Part shown: positions 8,311-16,330 of the stretch, piece after piece | How positions within the stretch are numbered: position 1 is the stretch's first letter | How the letters are laid out: the number at the start of each line of letters is the position of its first letter | DNA from: Hallerella porci | GTDB lineage: Bacteria; Fibrobacterota; Fibrobacteria; Fibrobacterales; Fibrobacteraceae | Length of the DNA stretch: 36,955 bases | NCBI RefSeq assembly: GCF_003148885.1 | Contig: NZ_QGHD01000024.1 | Span: 1 to 36,955 of the forward strand | Direction of reading: 5' to 3' | The notes under the pieces: generated by a model | Databases searched by the model: none | Told to the model about the DNA's origin: nothing | What the model saw: the letters and a program-made list of their open reading frames with translations, nothing else | Program-made: the position numbers and the translations under genes

Positions 8311-8529
8311 ATGCGATTCAATGGATTTTCTTTACTCTCTTCGGCAAATACTGCGGATCACACCGTCCGCTCCCCTTTTGAATTTGACAAAATTCAAAAC
8401 CGCGCTCGGATGGCACTTTCGGAAACCGTTTCAATGCCGGCAGTAAAACAGCCTCAAACGAAAAATTTCAAATTTTTATCCGTCGTCGCATTATTCCTTT
8501 CGGCGGGAATTGAAAAAATTCATCGTTAA
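8311..8529 (+). CDS. Small hypothetical protein (72 aa)
   Basis: No family recognised. I favour the ATG at 8311 because AAGGG sits about 8 nt upstream; a GTG at 8266 would give 87 aa but would translate through the leader hairpin. The product is basic, with a polar N-terminus (FNGFSLLSSANTADHTV) and a hydrophobic C-terminal segment (FKFLSVVALFLSAG, about residues 53-66) ending EKIHR, so it may be membrane-associated. A strong terminator follows, so it forms its own short transcript, which supports it being real. Confidence 0.5.
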   Translation: MRFNGFSLLSSANTADHTVRSPFEFDKIQNRARMALSETVSMPAVKQPQTKNFKFLSVVALFLSAGIEKIHR

Positions 8530-8544
8530 CTTTTTCCCATTTTG

Positions 8545-8573
8545 AAAAAAGTCTGCGCACTGCAGACTTTTTG
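8545..8573 (+). terminator. Terminator after the 72-aa gene
   Basis: GTCTGC (8551-8556) pairs with GCAGAC (8562-8567), extended by the A-run upstream pairing with the T-run downstream. Confidence 0.85.
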
Positions 8574-8646
8574 TTTTTAAAATCTTTTTCGCATTCGTTC
8601 CTGCATTTTCGTGAAAATTCTATTTTTTAGAAAAACGGAGAAATTT

Positions 8647-9489
8647 ATGTCTGCTCTTATTCTCGATGGCAAAAAACTCGCCAAGGAAGCCGAAATTCAA
8701 CTGAAAGCCCGCGTGGACGCTCTGAAAGAACGCACCGGAAAAACCCCGATTCTCGCGACGATTTTGGTCGGCGACGACCCTGCGAGTGCAACATACGTCA
8801 AGATGAAAGGCAACGCTTGCGCCCGCGTCGGGATGGAAAGTTTGCCAGTTCACATGCCGAAGCAGACAACGACCGAAGAACTTCTCGCAAAAATTCAAGA
8901 ATTAAACGAAAACCCGAATGTGCACGGCATTTTGTTGCAACATCCGGTTCCGCGTCATATCGATGAACGCGCCGCTTTCGAAGCGATTGAACGCCGCAAA
9001 GATGTGGACGGAGTCACTTGCCTCGGTTTCGGTTTGATGTCGATGGGCGAAAAAGCTTACGGCAGCGCAACTCCCGCAGGAATTATGCGCATTTTGAAAG
9101 CTTATGAAATTCCGCTCGCAGGCAAGCACGCCGTTGTCGTCGGCCGCAGCGCAATTCTCGGAAAGCCGATGGCGATGATGCTTTTGAATGCAAATTGCAC
9201 GGTGACGATTTGCCACAGCAAAACGGAAAATTTGGAAAAGTATGTTGGCGAAGCAGATATTTTAGTCGGCGCAGTCGGTAAACCCGAATTTATTAAGACC
9301 GCGTGGATTAAAAAAGGCGCAGTCGTCATCGATGCCGGTTATCATCCGGGTGGAGTCGGCGATATTGAAAAAGCGGGCTTGGACGAAGTCGCTAGCGCTT
9401 ATACGCCGGTTCCCGGCGGCGTTGGCCCGATGACTATCAATACGCTGATTTATAATAGCGTAGAAAGTGGCGAAGAATTTTTGAAGTAA
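8647..9489 (+). CDS. folD: Methylenetetrahydrofolate dehydrogenase/cyclohydrolase FolD
   Basis: A bifunctional cytosolic enzyme that interconverts 5,10-methylene-, 5,10-methenyl- and 10-formyl-tetrahydrofolate using NADP. The 280-aa length is normal when started at the ATG at 8647 with GGAG six bases upstream. [16 protein letters not shown] carries the catalytic lysine; [11 protein letters not shown], the DVDG motif ([11 protein letters not shown]), the Rossmann segment [16 protein letters not shown] and the C-terminal [14 protein letters not shown] are all family signatures. It is flanked by terminators on both sides, so it is monocistronic. Confidence 0.98.
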   Translation: MSALILDGKKLAKEAEIQLKARVDALKERTGKTPILATILVGDDPASATYVKMKGNACARVGMESLPVHMPKQTTTEELLAKIQELNENPNVHGILLQHPVPRHIDERAAFEAIERRKDVDGVTCLGFGLMSMGEKAYGSATPAGIMRILKAYEIPLAGKHAVVVGRSAILGKPMAMMLLNANCTVTICHSKTENLEKYVGEADILVGAVGKPEFIKTAWIKKGAVVIDAGYHPGGVGDIEKAGLDEVASAYTPVPGGVGPMTINTLIYNSVESGEEFLK

Positions 9490-9509
9490 AATTTTTTGAA
9501 AATTTGAAT

Positions 9510-9537
9510 ACGAGCCTCGCTTCGCGAGGCTCGTTTC
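9510..9537 (+). terminator. Terminator of folD
   Basis: An 11-bp perfect stem (9510-9520 with 9524-9534) with a TTC loop, ending in GTTT. The trailing T-run is short, so efficiency is uncertain. Confidence 0.75.
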
Positions 9538-9588
9538 ATTTTATTTTGCAAAGTGTTTCATTTTATTTGGCGAAATGATTTCATTTTA
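9534..9588 (+). repeat. Three TTTCATTTTA direct repeats
   Basis: TTTCATTTTA occurs at 9534, 9556 and 9579, that is 22 and 23 bp apart. Between copies the sequence is similar but not identical (TTTTGCAAAG, TTTGGCGAAATGA), giving roughly two helical turns between repeats, as in iteron or multi-site binding arrays. Confidence 0.7.
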
Positions 9589-9617
9589 ATTTCTGCAGAT
9601 GCGCAGCTTCGCGGCGC

Positions 9618-9743
9618 GCGTTAGCGACTGACGCCCGAAGGGTTCGGATTTTGCGGCGCAAAGCGCCGCAAAAGCTGAACGGAAATTTTCGCCGCGTGCG
9701 CGGCGAAAATTATACCGCTAAGGAGCGCCGGCGCTTGCGCCGG
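9618..9743. repeat. Array of five consecutive hairpins, non-coding
   Basis: Five adjacent inverted repeats fill this stretch: GCGTTAG/CTGACGC (9618-9634), CCGAA/TTCGG (9635-9647), an 11-bp perfect stem with AAA loop (9649-9673), a 13-bp perfect stem with a 2-nt centre (9684-9711), and CCGGCGC/GCGCCGG (9728-9743). No open reading frame is credible here. It is much more GC-rich than its surroundings and may be a repeated intergenic element or a structured RNA. Confidence 0.7.
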
Positions 9744-9894
9744 AACGCCCGAAAATCCTTGTGTTTACAAGAGAAAACAAAATTTTAAACGATACAGTTG
9801 CTATGAGCTTTTACTTATATTAAATCTTTTTTTGAACCCTTTTCATTTTTTTCCTTTAGTTTCTAAAGAGAAAAATTCAACCCTTGGAGGCTTT
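9744..9894 (+). promoter_or_regulatory. Upstream region of the GH5 gene
   Basis: TTGCTA (9798-9803) is followed 17 bp later by TAAATC (9821-9826), a possible promoter. TTGGAGG (9884-9890) is the ribosome binding site of the gene that follows. Nothing else is seen. Confidence 0.35.
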
Positions 9895-11808
9895 ATGCGT
9901 CTTCGCAAATTAGCATTCATCCCCGCAGCGGCAGCATTCGCCCTTTTTGGAGCTTGCTCTGACGACAGCTCGAGTTCACCCGATGACGAACTCAGTTCTT
10001 CGTCCGAAATTATCGATCCGATTTCGTCGACTTCTGATTCGACTCTCAGTTCTTCGAGCGTGGATGTGCCCGAAGTAAGCAGCTCGAGCGCGGCGGCTCC
10101 GGCAAACGGTCTCCTTTTGGATGATTTAGAAGACGGCGATGGCGAAACGGCTCTCGGAACCGGTTGGTACACTTACGATGATCACGGAAACGATGCGGCT
10201 TCGACGATTACAACTGCGGTCGATGAAAACGGAAATCCGATTCCTACGGCGACCGATAATGGTTCGAAGTTTGCGTTTAAAGTGGAATTTGAATTGGTGA
10301 AAGCCGATTACAAATACGATCCGTATGTCGGTTGGGGTTTTAAAATTACCGCTGACGTGGATATGAGCAAATACGCAGGCATTCGTTATTCTTATAAAGG
10401 CGCGGCGCACGAACTGCACATGGAAACGACGGATGTTACCGATTACGATGTGCATTTGTTCAAATCGCCGAAATCTGCGGTTTGGAAAACCGTGACGATT
10501 GCGTTTGACGATTTAGTGCAAGGTGGATTTGGCAAAGCAGTGCCGTTTGTTGCCGCAAATCTCGATGCGGTTAGCTTCCAAGCGAAAGGCGATGGCAAAA
10601 AAGATTCTGTGATGATTGACGACATTTACTTTGTTACCGCCGCGGAATTGCCCGCCAAAAAACCCGATATGACAATCCATGAACCGATGAAATACGACAA
10701 TGTTATCGGCGATGTGAAAATCAATACACCGCTTCAAGAAAAAGTGATGAAGACTTTAAATCGCGGCATTAACTTTACCAACTGGCTCGAAGAAGCGGAT
10801 GGAAAATTCACCGGCGAATTTGAATTTGGCGAAAGTGATGTGAAGCTCGTTTCGGAAAGCGGTTTCAAGTCTCTCCGTCTTCCGATTGACCTCGATCTTT
10901 ATGTGGCGAACCGCGATGAATTCCTCGGCGATACAACCGGAAAAGTTGAGCTCGTGATGGACGATTCACTTTTTATCGTGCTCGATGCATTTGTCGAATG
11001 GACGAAAAAGTATAATATGTCTTTCGTCATCGATTATCACGAATACGATAACAGCTACAATAAAGAATCGGCAAATGATCCGCAATATCTCAAGATGATG
11101 GCGGGTGTTTGGAAAGCGGTGGCAAAGCATTACGCCGATAGCGACCGCGACGATATTTACTTCGAATTGTTAAACGAACCGGATATGACTTATGGTAAAG
11201 TTCCGGCTGCGACTTGGACGATTGCGGCACAAGGCATGATCGATGCGATTCGCAGCGTGGATACAAAGCACACGATTATCTTTGGCGATGCGCAATGGTA
11301 TGCGATTAGTCTTCTCGTCAAACGTACGCCGTTTACCGATGACAATATCGTCTATGCAATTCACTCTTACGATCCGTTCATCTTTACGCATCAAGGTGCA
11401 AGCTGGACTGATCACGCGACGATTCACGGTGTAGAATTCCCGTATGATCCGGCAAATTGGTCGGAATACTCGGCAGACTTCGGCGTAAACGCATCAACTC
11501 CGAGCGGAAGCAAAAACTTGCTCAAGAATTACTACAAGACCGGAAGCAAAGATTACATTATGAGTGTCGTGCTCAAAGCTAAACAATGGGCCGTAGAAAA
11601 TCAAGTTCCGCTCGTTTGGAATGAATTCGGCGCTTACGGAGTGAAGTCTTCGCATCAGAGCACTCTCAATTATCTCACCGCTGTCCGCGAAATCTGCGAT
11701 ACCCTCGAAATCGCTTGGCAGCATTGGGGTTATGCTGGCGGATTCGGCCTCTTCAAAGATGGCGTTCTTCTCGATGGCGTTGCGGACGCGCTCCAACTCA
11801 ACAAATAA
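9895..11808 (+). CDS. GH5 endoglucanase-like lipoprotein with N-terminal CBM-like domain
   Basis: A 637-aa glycoside hydrolase, likely acting on cellulose or a related beta-glucan at the cell surface. The lipoprotein signal ends at a GAC lipobox (Cys about 21) and is followed by DDSSSSPDDELSSSS and further Ser-rich stretches to about residue 75. Residues about 78-250 form a beta-rich domain (LLLDDLEDGDGETALGTGW to VMIDDIYFV) like CBM11/CIA30 modules. The GH5 barrel covers about 275-637: RGINFTNWLE at the start, RLPIDLDLY, DYHEYDN, the acid/base E428 in LLNEPD and the nucleophile E577 in VWNEFG. The start at 9895 is set by TTGGAGG; upstream in-frame codons lack a signal. The subfamily cannot be fixed by eye. 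Confidence 0.92.
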   Translation: MRLRKLAFIPAAAAFALFGACSDDSSSSPDDELSSSSEIIDPISSTSDSTLSSSSVDVPEVSSSSAAAPANGLLLDDLEDGDGETALGTGWYTYDDHGNDAASTITTAVDENGNPIPTATDNGSKFAFKVEFELVKADYKYDPYVGWGFKITADVDMSKYAGIRYSYKGAAHELHMETTDVTDYDVHLFKSPKSAVWKTVTIAFDDLVQGGFGKAVPFVAANLDAVSFQAKGDGKKDSVMIDDIYFVTAAELPAKKPDMTIHEPMKYDNVIGDVKINTPLQEKVMKTLNRGINFTNWLEEADGKFTGEFEFGESDVKLVSESGFKSLRLPIDLDLYVANRDEFLGDTTGKVELVMDDSLFIVLDAFVEWTKKYNMSFVIDYHEYDNSYNKESANDPQYLKMMAGVWKAVAKHYADSDRDDIYFELLNEPDMTYGKVPAATWTIAAQGMIDAIRSVDTKHTIIFGDAQWYAISLLVKRTPFTDDNIVYAIHSYDPFIFTHQGASWTDHATIHGVEFPYDPANWSEYSADFGVNASTPSGSKNLLKNYYKTGSKDYIMSVVLKAKQWAVENQVPLVWNEFGAYGVKSSHQSTLNYLTAVREICDTLEIAWQHWGYAGGFGLFKDGVLLDGVADALQLNK

Positions 11809-11825
11809 AATTCTCAACCTGAAAC

Positions 11826-11861
11826 AAAAAGTTCTCCTTCTTCGGAAGGGGAACTTTTTTT
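11826..11861 (+). terminator. Terminator of the GH5 gene
   Basis: GTTCTCCTTC (11831-11840) pairs with GAAGGGGAAC (11845-11854) around TTCG, flanked by an A-run upstream and seven T downstream. Confidence 0.92.
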
Positions 11862-11906
11862 ATGCACGAAAATGCGAGAAATTTTAATTTATCATTTCAC
11901 ACAAAT

Positions 11907-12662
11907 TTACTTTTTATTTTTCGTCGTAAAATTTTGCAGCACAAGCCCTGCCAAAGTAAATCCGAAAATTGCAGTAATGTGCGCCATCGTTCCGTTGGTT
12001 TTAACTTTGTGAAAAGTCATGCTGCCGTCGGGAATTATCGCATTTTCTTCGCCTTGATTTTGCAATAATTCTTCGCTGTAAACGCAAAGAAATTTGCGGG
12101 CGGGCAATGTGTGATTTTTGCGAAATTTTGTGCGAAGTGCGCGAGCGAGCGGACAGCCTTGCACTTTCCAAAATTCTGCGACATGAATTTTTGTCGGATC
12201 CATTTTTAACGCTGCGCCCATCGACGAAAAAAACGCTGCCTTCGTTTTAGAAGCCATTAAAATGAGAAGCGCTTTATCTTGCAAAGAATCAATCGCATCG
12301 ATAATGCAATCGTAATTTTGAATGCAAAAAGATTCCGCTGTTTCGACGGTGAAAATTTCTTCGCGAATTTCAATTTCTGCGTGCGGGTTAATTTGTAATA
12401 AACGTTCCCGCAAAACTTTTACTTTGGGTTCCCCAATCGATGAAACCGTCGCCATCAACTGCCGATTGAGATTGGAAACGCACACTTTATCGCTATCGAC
12501 GAGTGTGAGTTTTTTAATTCCCGAGCGCACTAAACTTTCGGCACACCAAGAACCGACTCCGCCGACGCCAAAAAGGATGACGCGTTTTTCGGCAATTGAC
12601 CGCATCGATTCATCGCCGACAAGTAACCGCGTCCGCTGAAAAATTTCATTTTCTGTAAGCAC
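11907..12662 (-). CDS. tcdA: tRNA threonylcarbamoyladenosine dehydratase TcdA
   Basis: An E1-like ThiF-fold enzyme that cyclises t6A37 of tRNA to ct6A using ATP. The N-terminus FQRTRLLVGDESM aligns with the family's opening, then comes the nucleotide-binding GVGGVGSW (residues 32-39), LVDSDKVCVSNLNRQ, and a hydrophobic C-terminal segment (IFGFTLAGLVLQNF) typical of TcdA/CsdL. Length 251 aa. The start is GTG with no Shine-Dalgarno; TATCTT lies exactly 6 nt upstream and TTGCAG 17 bp before that. Confidence 0.9.
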   Translation of the reverse strand: MLTENEIFQRTRLLVGDESMRSIAEKRVILFGVGGVGSWCAESLVRSGIKKLTLVDSDKVCVSNLNRQLMATVSSIGEPKVKVLRERLLQINPHAEIEIREEIFTVETAESFCIQNYDCIIDAIDSLQDKALLILMASKTKAAFFSSMGAALKMDPTKIHVAEFWKVQGCPLARALRTKFRKNHTLPARKFLCVYSEELLQNQGEENAIIPDGSMTFHKVKTNGTMAHITAIFGFTLAGLVLQNFTTKNKK

Positions 12663-12668
12663 AAATCA

Positions 12669-12706
12669 AAGATATAAAGTGCGAACATTTTCTGCAATCG
12701 CAGAAA
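12669..12706 (-). promoter_or_regulatory. tcdA promoter with overlapping dyad
   Basis: On the minus strand TTGCAG (12697-12692) and TATCTTTG (12674-12667) are 17 bp apart, giving a start of transcription at or next to the GTG. The inverted repeat TTTCTGC-N4-GCAGAAA (12689-12706) covers the -35 region and could be a binding site. Confidence 0.5.
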
Positions 12707-12809
12707 TTTTTGCATTGCCCCAAAATTCCCTTTTCAAATGCAAAATTTTTCGAAAAATAAAAATTGCCGTTTTTCGCTGAATTTCCCCGTTTTTAAAATA
12801 TAAATAACG

Positions 12810-12936
12810 CTTCATTTATTTATAGATGAATTCTAGTTCATTTATACGTAAAAAAACGCTTGCATAACACAAAAAGCCTTTAAAATAAACGTTTATTAAC
12901 TAACTTAGGCTTTACAATTTTCAATTCAGTAAATTT
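12810..12936 (+). promoter_or_regulatory. Regulatory region of the FadL-type gene
   Basis: Two dyads lie here: TATAGATGAA-N6-TTCATTTATA (12821-12846, one mismatch between arms) and the perfect 14-mer AATAAACGTTTATT (12884-12897). The latter is nested between AAGCCT (12875) and AGGCTT (12907). TTGCAT at 12860 and TAAAAT at 12881 or TACAAT at 12913 are possible promoter parts. No Shine-Dalgarno precedes the ATG at 12937. The 12707-12809 stretch holds nothing I recognise. Confidence 0.45.
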
Positions 12937-14235
12937 ATGCGTATAAAAAATTTCCTTCCATTTTTTGCTTCTGCCGCTTTTGCGGGCGGGCTCATGCACA
13001 ACACAAATCAGTCGGCAGATTTTGTTCGCAACTTTGCGCAAGATGCTTCGACGACAAATTCTGCGGTTTATTACAACCCGGCGGGAACCGCTTTTGCGGA
13101 CGATGGACTTTACATTTCCACGCACATGCAAACCGTTTGGCAAACCCGCGAAATTGAAACGGATAAATTCGGCGATTACGAAGGAAAATCTTTTGTTCCG
13201 GTGATGCCGAGTTTACTTGTCAACTGGCATCACAAAAATTTTGCACTGTCGAGCGGATTTTTCATTATCGGCGGCGGTGGCGAAGCGAAATTCCACGATG
13301 GCCTTCCGCTGATCGATCAATTCCTTTCGGGAACAATTCAAAAACAAGCGGCTGCGAATCCGAGACTTTCGCAGATAATGTCTGCGTATAAAATAACCGA
13401 CCCGACGAAACTTTACGAAGCCGAATTTACGGGCAAACAATATGTTTACGCGTGGCAAATCGGCGCGAGCTATCGCATTCACGAAATGTTCTCCGCATTC
13501 CTCGGATTGCGCGTCAATTATGCGTATAATTCTTACGAAGGCTCAATGAAAGCGAGCGATTTAACGCTGAAATTGAACAATGAAAATTTGAATAAAATGC
13601 TCACGAAAGATTTGCTTTCGTGCGAACAAACGGGCTGGGGTTTTACTCCGATTGCAAGCATCGGATTCCATTATAAAAAATTCAGCGCCGGCATTAAATA
13701 CGAACACAATACTTCGATTGAAATGGAAAATGAAACCGATCAAATCGATGATGCCGTTGCAAAATTTTTGCCGCAGTTTGTCGATGGCGAAAAATCGGAT
13801 AATGACTTGCCCGCGATTCTTTCGATTGGCGTAAGCTACGCTTGGTTGGATTGGCTGCGCACCGGTCTCGGTTATCATCATTACTTTGATAAATTCGCCG
13901 ATTACCCGCAAGGAAAAGACAGCGACTTGGACGGCGATGAACACGAAATTGTCTTCGGTGTCGAAATGGATGTAATTCCTCAACTCACGATTTCGGCGAG
14001 TGTGCAACGCACGATGTATGGCCTTGCAGATGAATACTTGAGCGATTTAAGTTTCGTCACCAATTCTTGGTCAGTCGGCGGCGGCCTCGCTTTCCGCTTT
14101 ACCGATTACCTCCAAGCGCAAATCGGTTATATGGAAACGATTTACGAAGACTATAACAAAAACGATAACGGTGTGAAGAAAACATACGATCGCACCAGTC
14201 ATAACATCGCCTTCGGCTTAGATTTCAAAATTTAA
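12937..14235 (+). CDS. FadL/OmpP1/TodX-family outer membrane porin
   Basis: A 432-aa outer membrane transporter for hydrophobic compounds such as long-chain fatty acids. After a signal peptide (about 1-17) comes the family's N-terminal hatch sequence: SADFVRNFAQDASTTNSA followed by YYNPAGTAF. The rest has alternating strands: LLVNWHHKNFALSSGFF, FSAFLGLRVNYAY, GFHYKKFSAGIKYEH, LRTGLGYHHYFD, and it ends HNIAFGLDFKI, a terminal strand fit for BAM insertion. It converges with the NERD gene; the stop codons are separated only by a 12-bp TTTTCGCGAAAA palindrome. The exact substrate cannot be read from sequence. Confidence 0.85.
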   Translation: MRIKNFLPFFASAAFAGGLMHNTNQSADFVRNFAQDASTTNSAVYYNPAGTAFADDGLYISTHMQTVWQTREIETDKFGDYEGKSFVPVMPSLLVNWHHKNFALSSGFFIIGGGGEAKFHDGLPLIDQFLSGTIQKQAAANPRLSQIMSAYKITDPTKLYEAEFTGKQYVYAWQIGASYRIHEMFSAFLGLRVNYAYNSYEGSMKASDLTLKLNNENLNKMLTKDLLSCEQTGWGFTPIASIGFHYKKFSAGIKYEHNTSIEMENETDQIDDAVAKFLPQFVDGEKSDNDLPAILSIGVSYAWLDWLRTGLGYHHYFDKFADYPQGKDSDLDGDEHEIVFGVEMDVIPQLTISASVQRTMYGLADEYLSDLSFVTNSWSVGGGLAFRFTDYLQAQIGYMETIYEDYNKNDNGVKKTYDRTSHNIAFGLDFKI

Positions 14236-14247
14236 TTTTCGCGAAAA

Positions 14248-15090
14248 CTAAAATCGATGTTCCGAATAATTGGCGAGCTCTTTTTCGAGTTCGTCAATTT
14301 CATATTCCGAGTAAACGGGAGAAGCGAGGCGGAACATTCGCTGCAAACTTTCTCGTAATTGAGAACGCAAAATAATTTTTTGCGAAACGGCATTTTCTGG
14401 AATTTGTTTTAAAACCGCTGAATCATCAAAAACCGCATAAGAAAAAATATGCAGAGAAATGCCTTCGAAATTTTCAAATAAACGGCGCAACGCTTCGACA
14501 TTGCGGTTAATGCGCAAAATCGGATTTTCAAAATTGACGCCTTGCATCCGATCTTCGTTCATCTTCGTCGCCGACCAAAATTTTTCTTCAGCGTCGCCAA
14601 AAATCCATCCCGATTTTTCCACATTTTCAAACAGATAAATTCCCGTCGGATGTAGAAGCAAAGTCCCGACGACAGTCGTATCGTTTAAGCTATTCCGCAA
14701 CAGATAAAGTTTATTCACAATTTTAAAATACGAGCCGCGGCACGCTTCAAAAATTTCGCAATTCGTCGCCCAAATGAATTTTTTGGCATTCGGATTTTTC
14801 GCATTTTCCTGCAAAAGTTTTTCCACTTTCCACGCATTCTCGGTGATTTTATTGTGTTCTAATTCCACTTTTTTGACGAGTTTCGGTTTCCAATGAAATA
14901 AACTGCGATGCCAAATTTCAAAAGAATAAGTTCCGTAAGCGAGTCCGATTAAAGCGCCTTCGTCGGCGGTTTTTAATTTTCTTTTGTAGCTCAAAAGACG
15001 TCCCTGCGCATCGCGAAGGAGAACATCGTCAAAGCCCCAGGCCAAAAACCCGAGCACAACCAAAAGAACTGCAATCAAAAGAAACAACAT
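14248..15090 (-). CDS. Membrane-anchored NERD-domain protein
   Basis: A 280-aa protein with one N-terminal transmembrane helix (LFLLIAVLLVVLGFLAWGF) and a NERD (nuclease-related) core at about residues 140-215: VVGTLLLHPTGIYLFE, SGWIFGDAEEKFW and FENPILRINRNVEALRRLF match the family pattern of strand, Glu, Gly-W/x-I-x-G and N-P-x-x-Q/R. Where active relatives have ExK, here the stretch is ENVEK, so catalysis is doubtful. C-terminal residues form a charged helix (EIDELEKELANYSE). It is transcribed divergently from prfA. Confidence 0.65.
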   Translation of the reverse strand: MLFLLIAVLLVVLGFLAWGFDDVLLRDAQGRLLSYKRKLKTADEGALIGLAYGTYSFEIWHRSLFHWKPKLVKKVELEHNKITENAWKVEKLLQENAKNPNAKKFIWATNCEIFEACRGSYFKIVNKLYLLRNSLNDTTVVGTLLLHPTGIYLFENVEKSGWIFGDAEEKFWSATKMNEDRMQGVNFENPILRINRNVEALRRLFENFEGISLHIFSYAVFDDSAVLKQIPENAVSQKIILRSQLRESLQRMFRLASPVYSEYEIDELEKELANYSEHRF

Positions 15091-15265
15091 CTTTTAGAAA
15101 ATTACCGCAAAATTGCATTAGTAGGATATTACATAATGCTATCTTTCTTTGGCGAAGGCATATATTTTTATCACAATTTTTTATTTCTTCGCAAACTTTT
15201 CTCATTTTGCAGCATTCTTCCGCGCCGATTTTTTGGGCTGCAAAGAATTTTCTAAAATTGACGCG

Positions 15266-16330
15266 ATGTTAGACGCCGCACAAAAAGTCATTGAAAAATA
15301 CGAAGAATTGGAATCGGAACTTTCGACGCCAGAAGTCGTCGCCGACCAAAAACTTTACACGAAATTGCAAAAGCAATATAAAGGCTTGGAAAAAAGCTGC
15401 CAAAAGGCACGCGAATATATCCAACTTTCGAGCGATCTCGCCGAATGGAAAGCCGCTCTCGGAGGAAGCGATCCCGAATTTGCCGAAGCCGCCAAAGAAG
15501 AAATTCCGCCTCTTGAAAAGCGCATTGCAGAACTCGAAAACGAGCTGCAGATTTTGATGGTTCCGAAAGAACCATGGGACTTTCGCAACGCAACTCTCGA
15601 AATTCGCGCAGGAACCGGTGGCGATGAATCCGCCCTTTTTGCGGGCGATCTTTTCCGGATGTATCGCGGTTACTGCGATCGTATGGGCTGGAAGATGACG
15701 ATTCAAGATGCGTCCGAAGGAACTGTCGGCGGCTACAAAGAAATTCGCGTTTTCATCGAAGGCGATAGCGTTTACGGCACTCTCAAATTTGAAAGTGGCG
15801 TGCACCGTGTGCAGCGCGTTCCCGATACCGAAACGCAAGGCCGCGTGCATACTTCTGCGGCAACCGTTGCGATTCTCCCCGAAGCCGAAGAAGTCGATGT
15901 GGAAATTCGCGAAGCCGATATTCACATGGACACTTACCGTTCTTCGGGCGCAGGCGGTCAGTACATTAACAAGACCGATTCCGCAGTTCGCCTCACCCAT
16001 ATTCCGACGGGAGTTGTCGTAAGCTGCCAAACCGAGCGTTCGCAGTTGCAGAACCGTTTGCACGCTATGGAAATGCTCCGTTCGAAAATTCTCGATGCGG
16101 TCATTGCGAAAAAAGAACAAGCCGAAGCCGCTAGCCGTAAAGCGATGGTGGGAACCGGCGACCGTTCTGCAAAAATTCGCACCTACAATTATCCGCAAAA
16201 CCGCGTCACCGATCACCGCGTCAATTTGACTTTATACAAACTCGATAGCGTTATGACCGGCGACATTCAAGAAATTGTCGATGCGCTTCAAATGGCGCAC
16301 GCCCAAGAAGTTCTCGGAAAATTTGCATGA
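15266..16330 (+). CDS. prfA: Peptide chain release factor 1
   Basis: RF1 terminates translation at UAA and UAG. The GGQ motif (230-232) sits in [20 protein letters not shown], and the stop-codon recognition tripeptide region reads [14 protein letters not shown], so PxT is present with Asp in the middle. Length 354 aa when started at 15266; an upstream TTG (15149) would add a 39-residue hydrophobic stretch foreign to RF1. There is no Shine-Dalgarno, but TAAAAT (15253-15258) lies 7 nt before the ATG. prmC overlaps its end by 4 nt. Confidence 0.97.
   Translation: MLDAAQKVIEKYEELESELSTPEVVADQKLYTKLQKQYKGLEKSCQKAREYIQLSSDLAEWKAALGGSDPEFAEAAKEEIPPLEKRIAELENELQILMVPKEPWDFRNATLEIRAGTGGDESALFAGDLFRMYRGYCDRMGWKMTIQDASEGTVGGYKEIRVFIEGDSVYGTLKFESGVHRVQRVPDTETQGRVHTSAATVAILPEAEEVDVEIREADIHMDTYRSSGAGGQYINKTDSAVRLTHIPTGVVVSCQTERSQLQNRLHAMEMLRSKILDAVIAKKEQAEAASRKAMVGTGDRSAKIRTYNYPQNRVTDHRVNLTLYKLDSVMTGDIQEIVDALQMAHAQEVLGKFA

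Noticed and set aside
9534-9743. Possible CRISPR array from short repeats and hairpins
   Set aside because: The repeats are 10 bp, the hairpins differ from each other, there are no unique spacers of regular length and no cas genes.
14236-14247. TTTTCGCGAAAA palindrome between convergent genes
   Set aside because: Twelve bases with no loop room and no trailing T-run on either strand; not enough to call a terminator.
15269-16216. 315-aa reverse frame inside prfA
   Set aside because: Fully antisense to a conserved release factor; composition fits a shadow frame.
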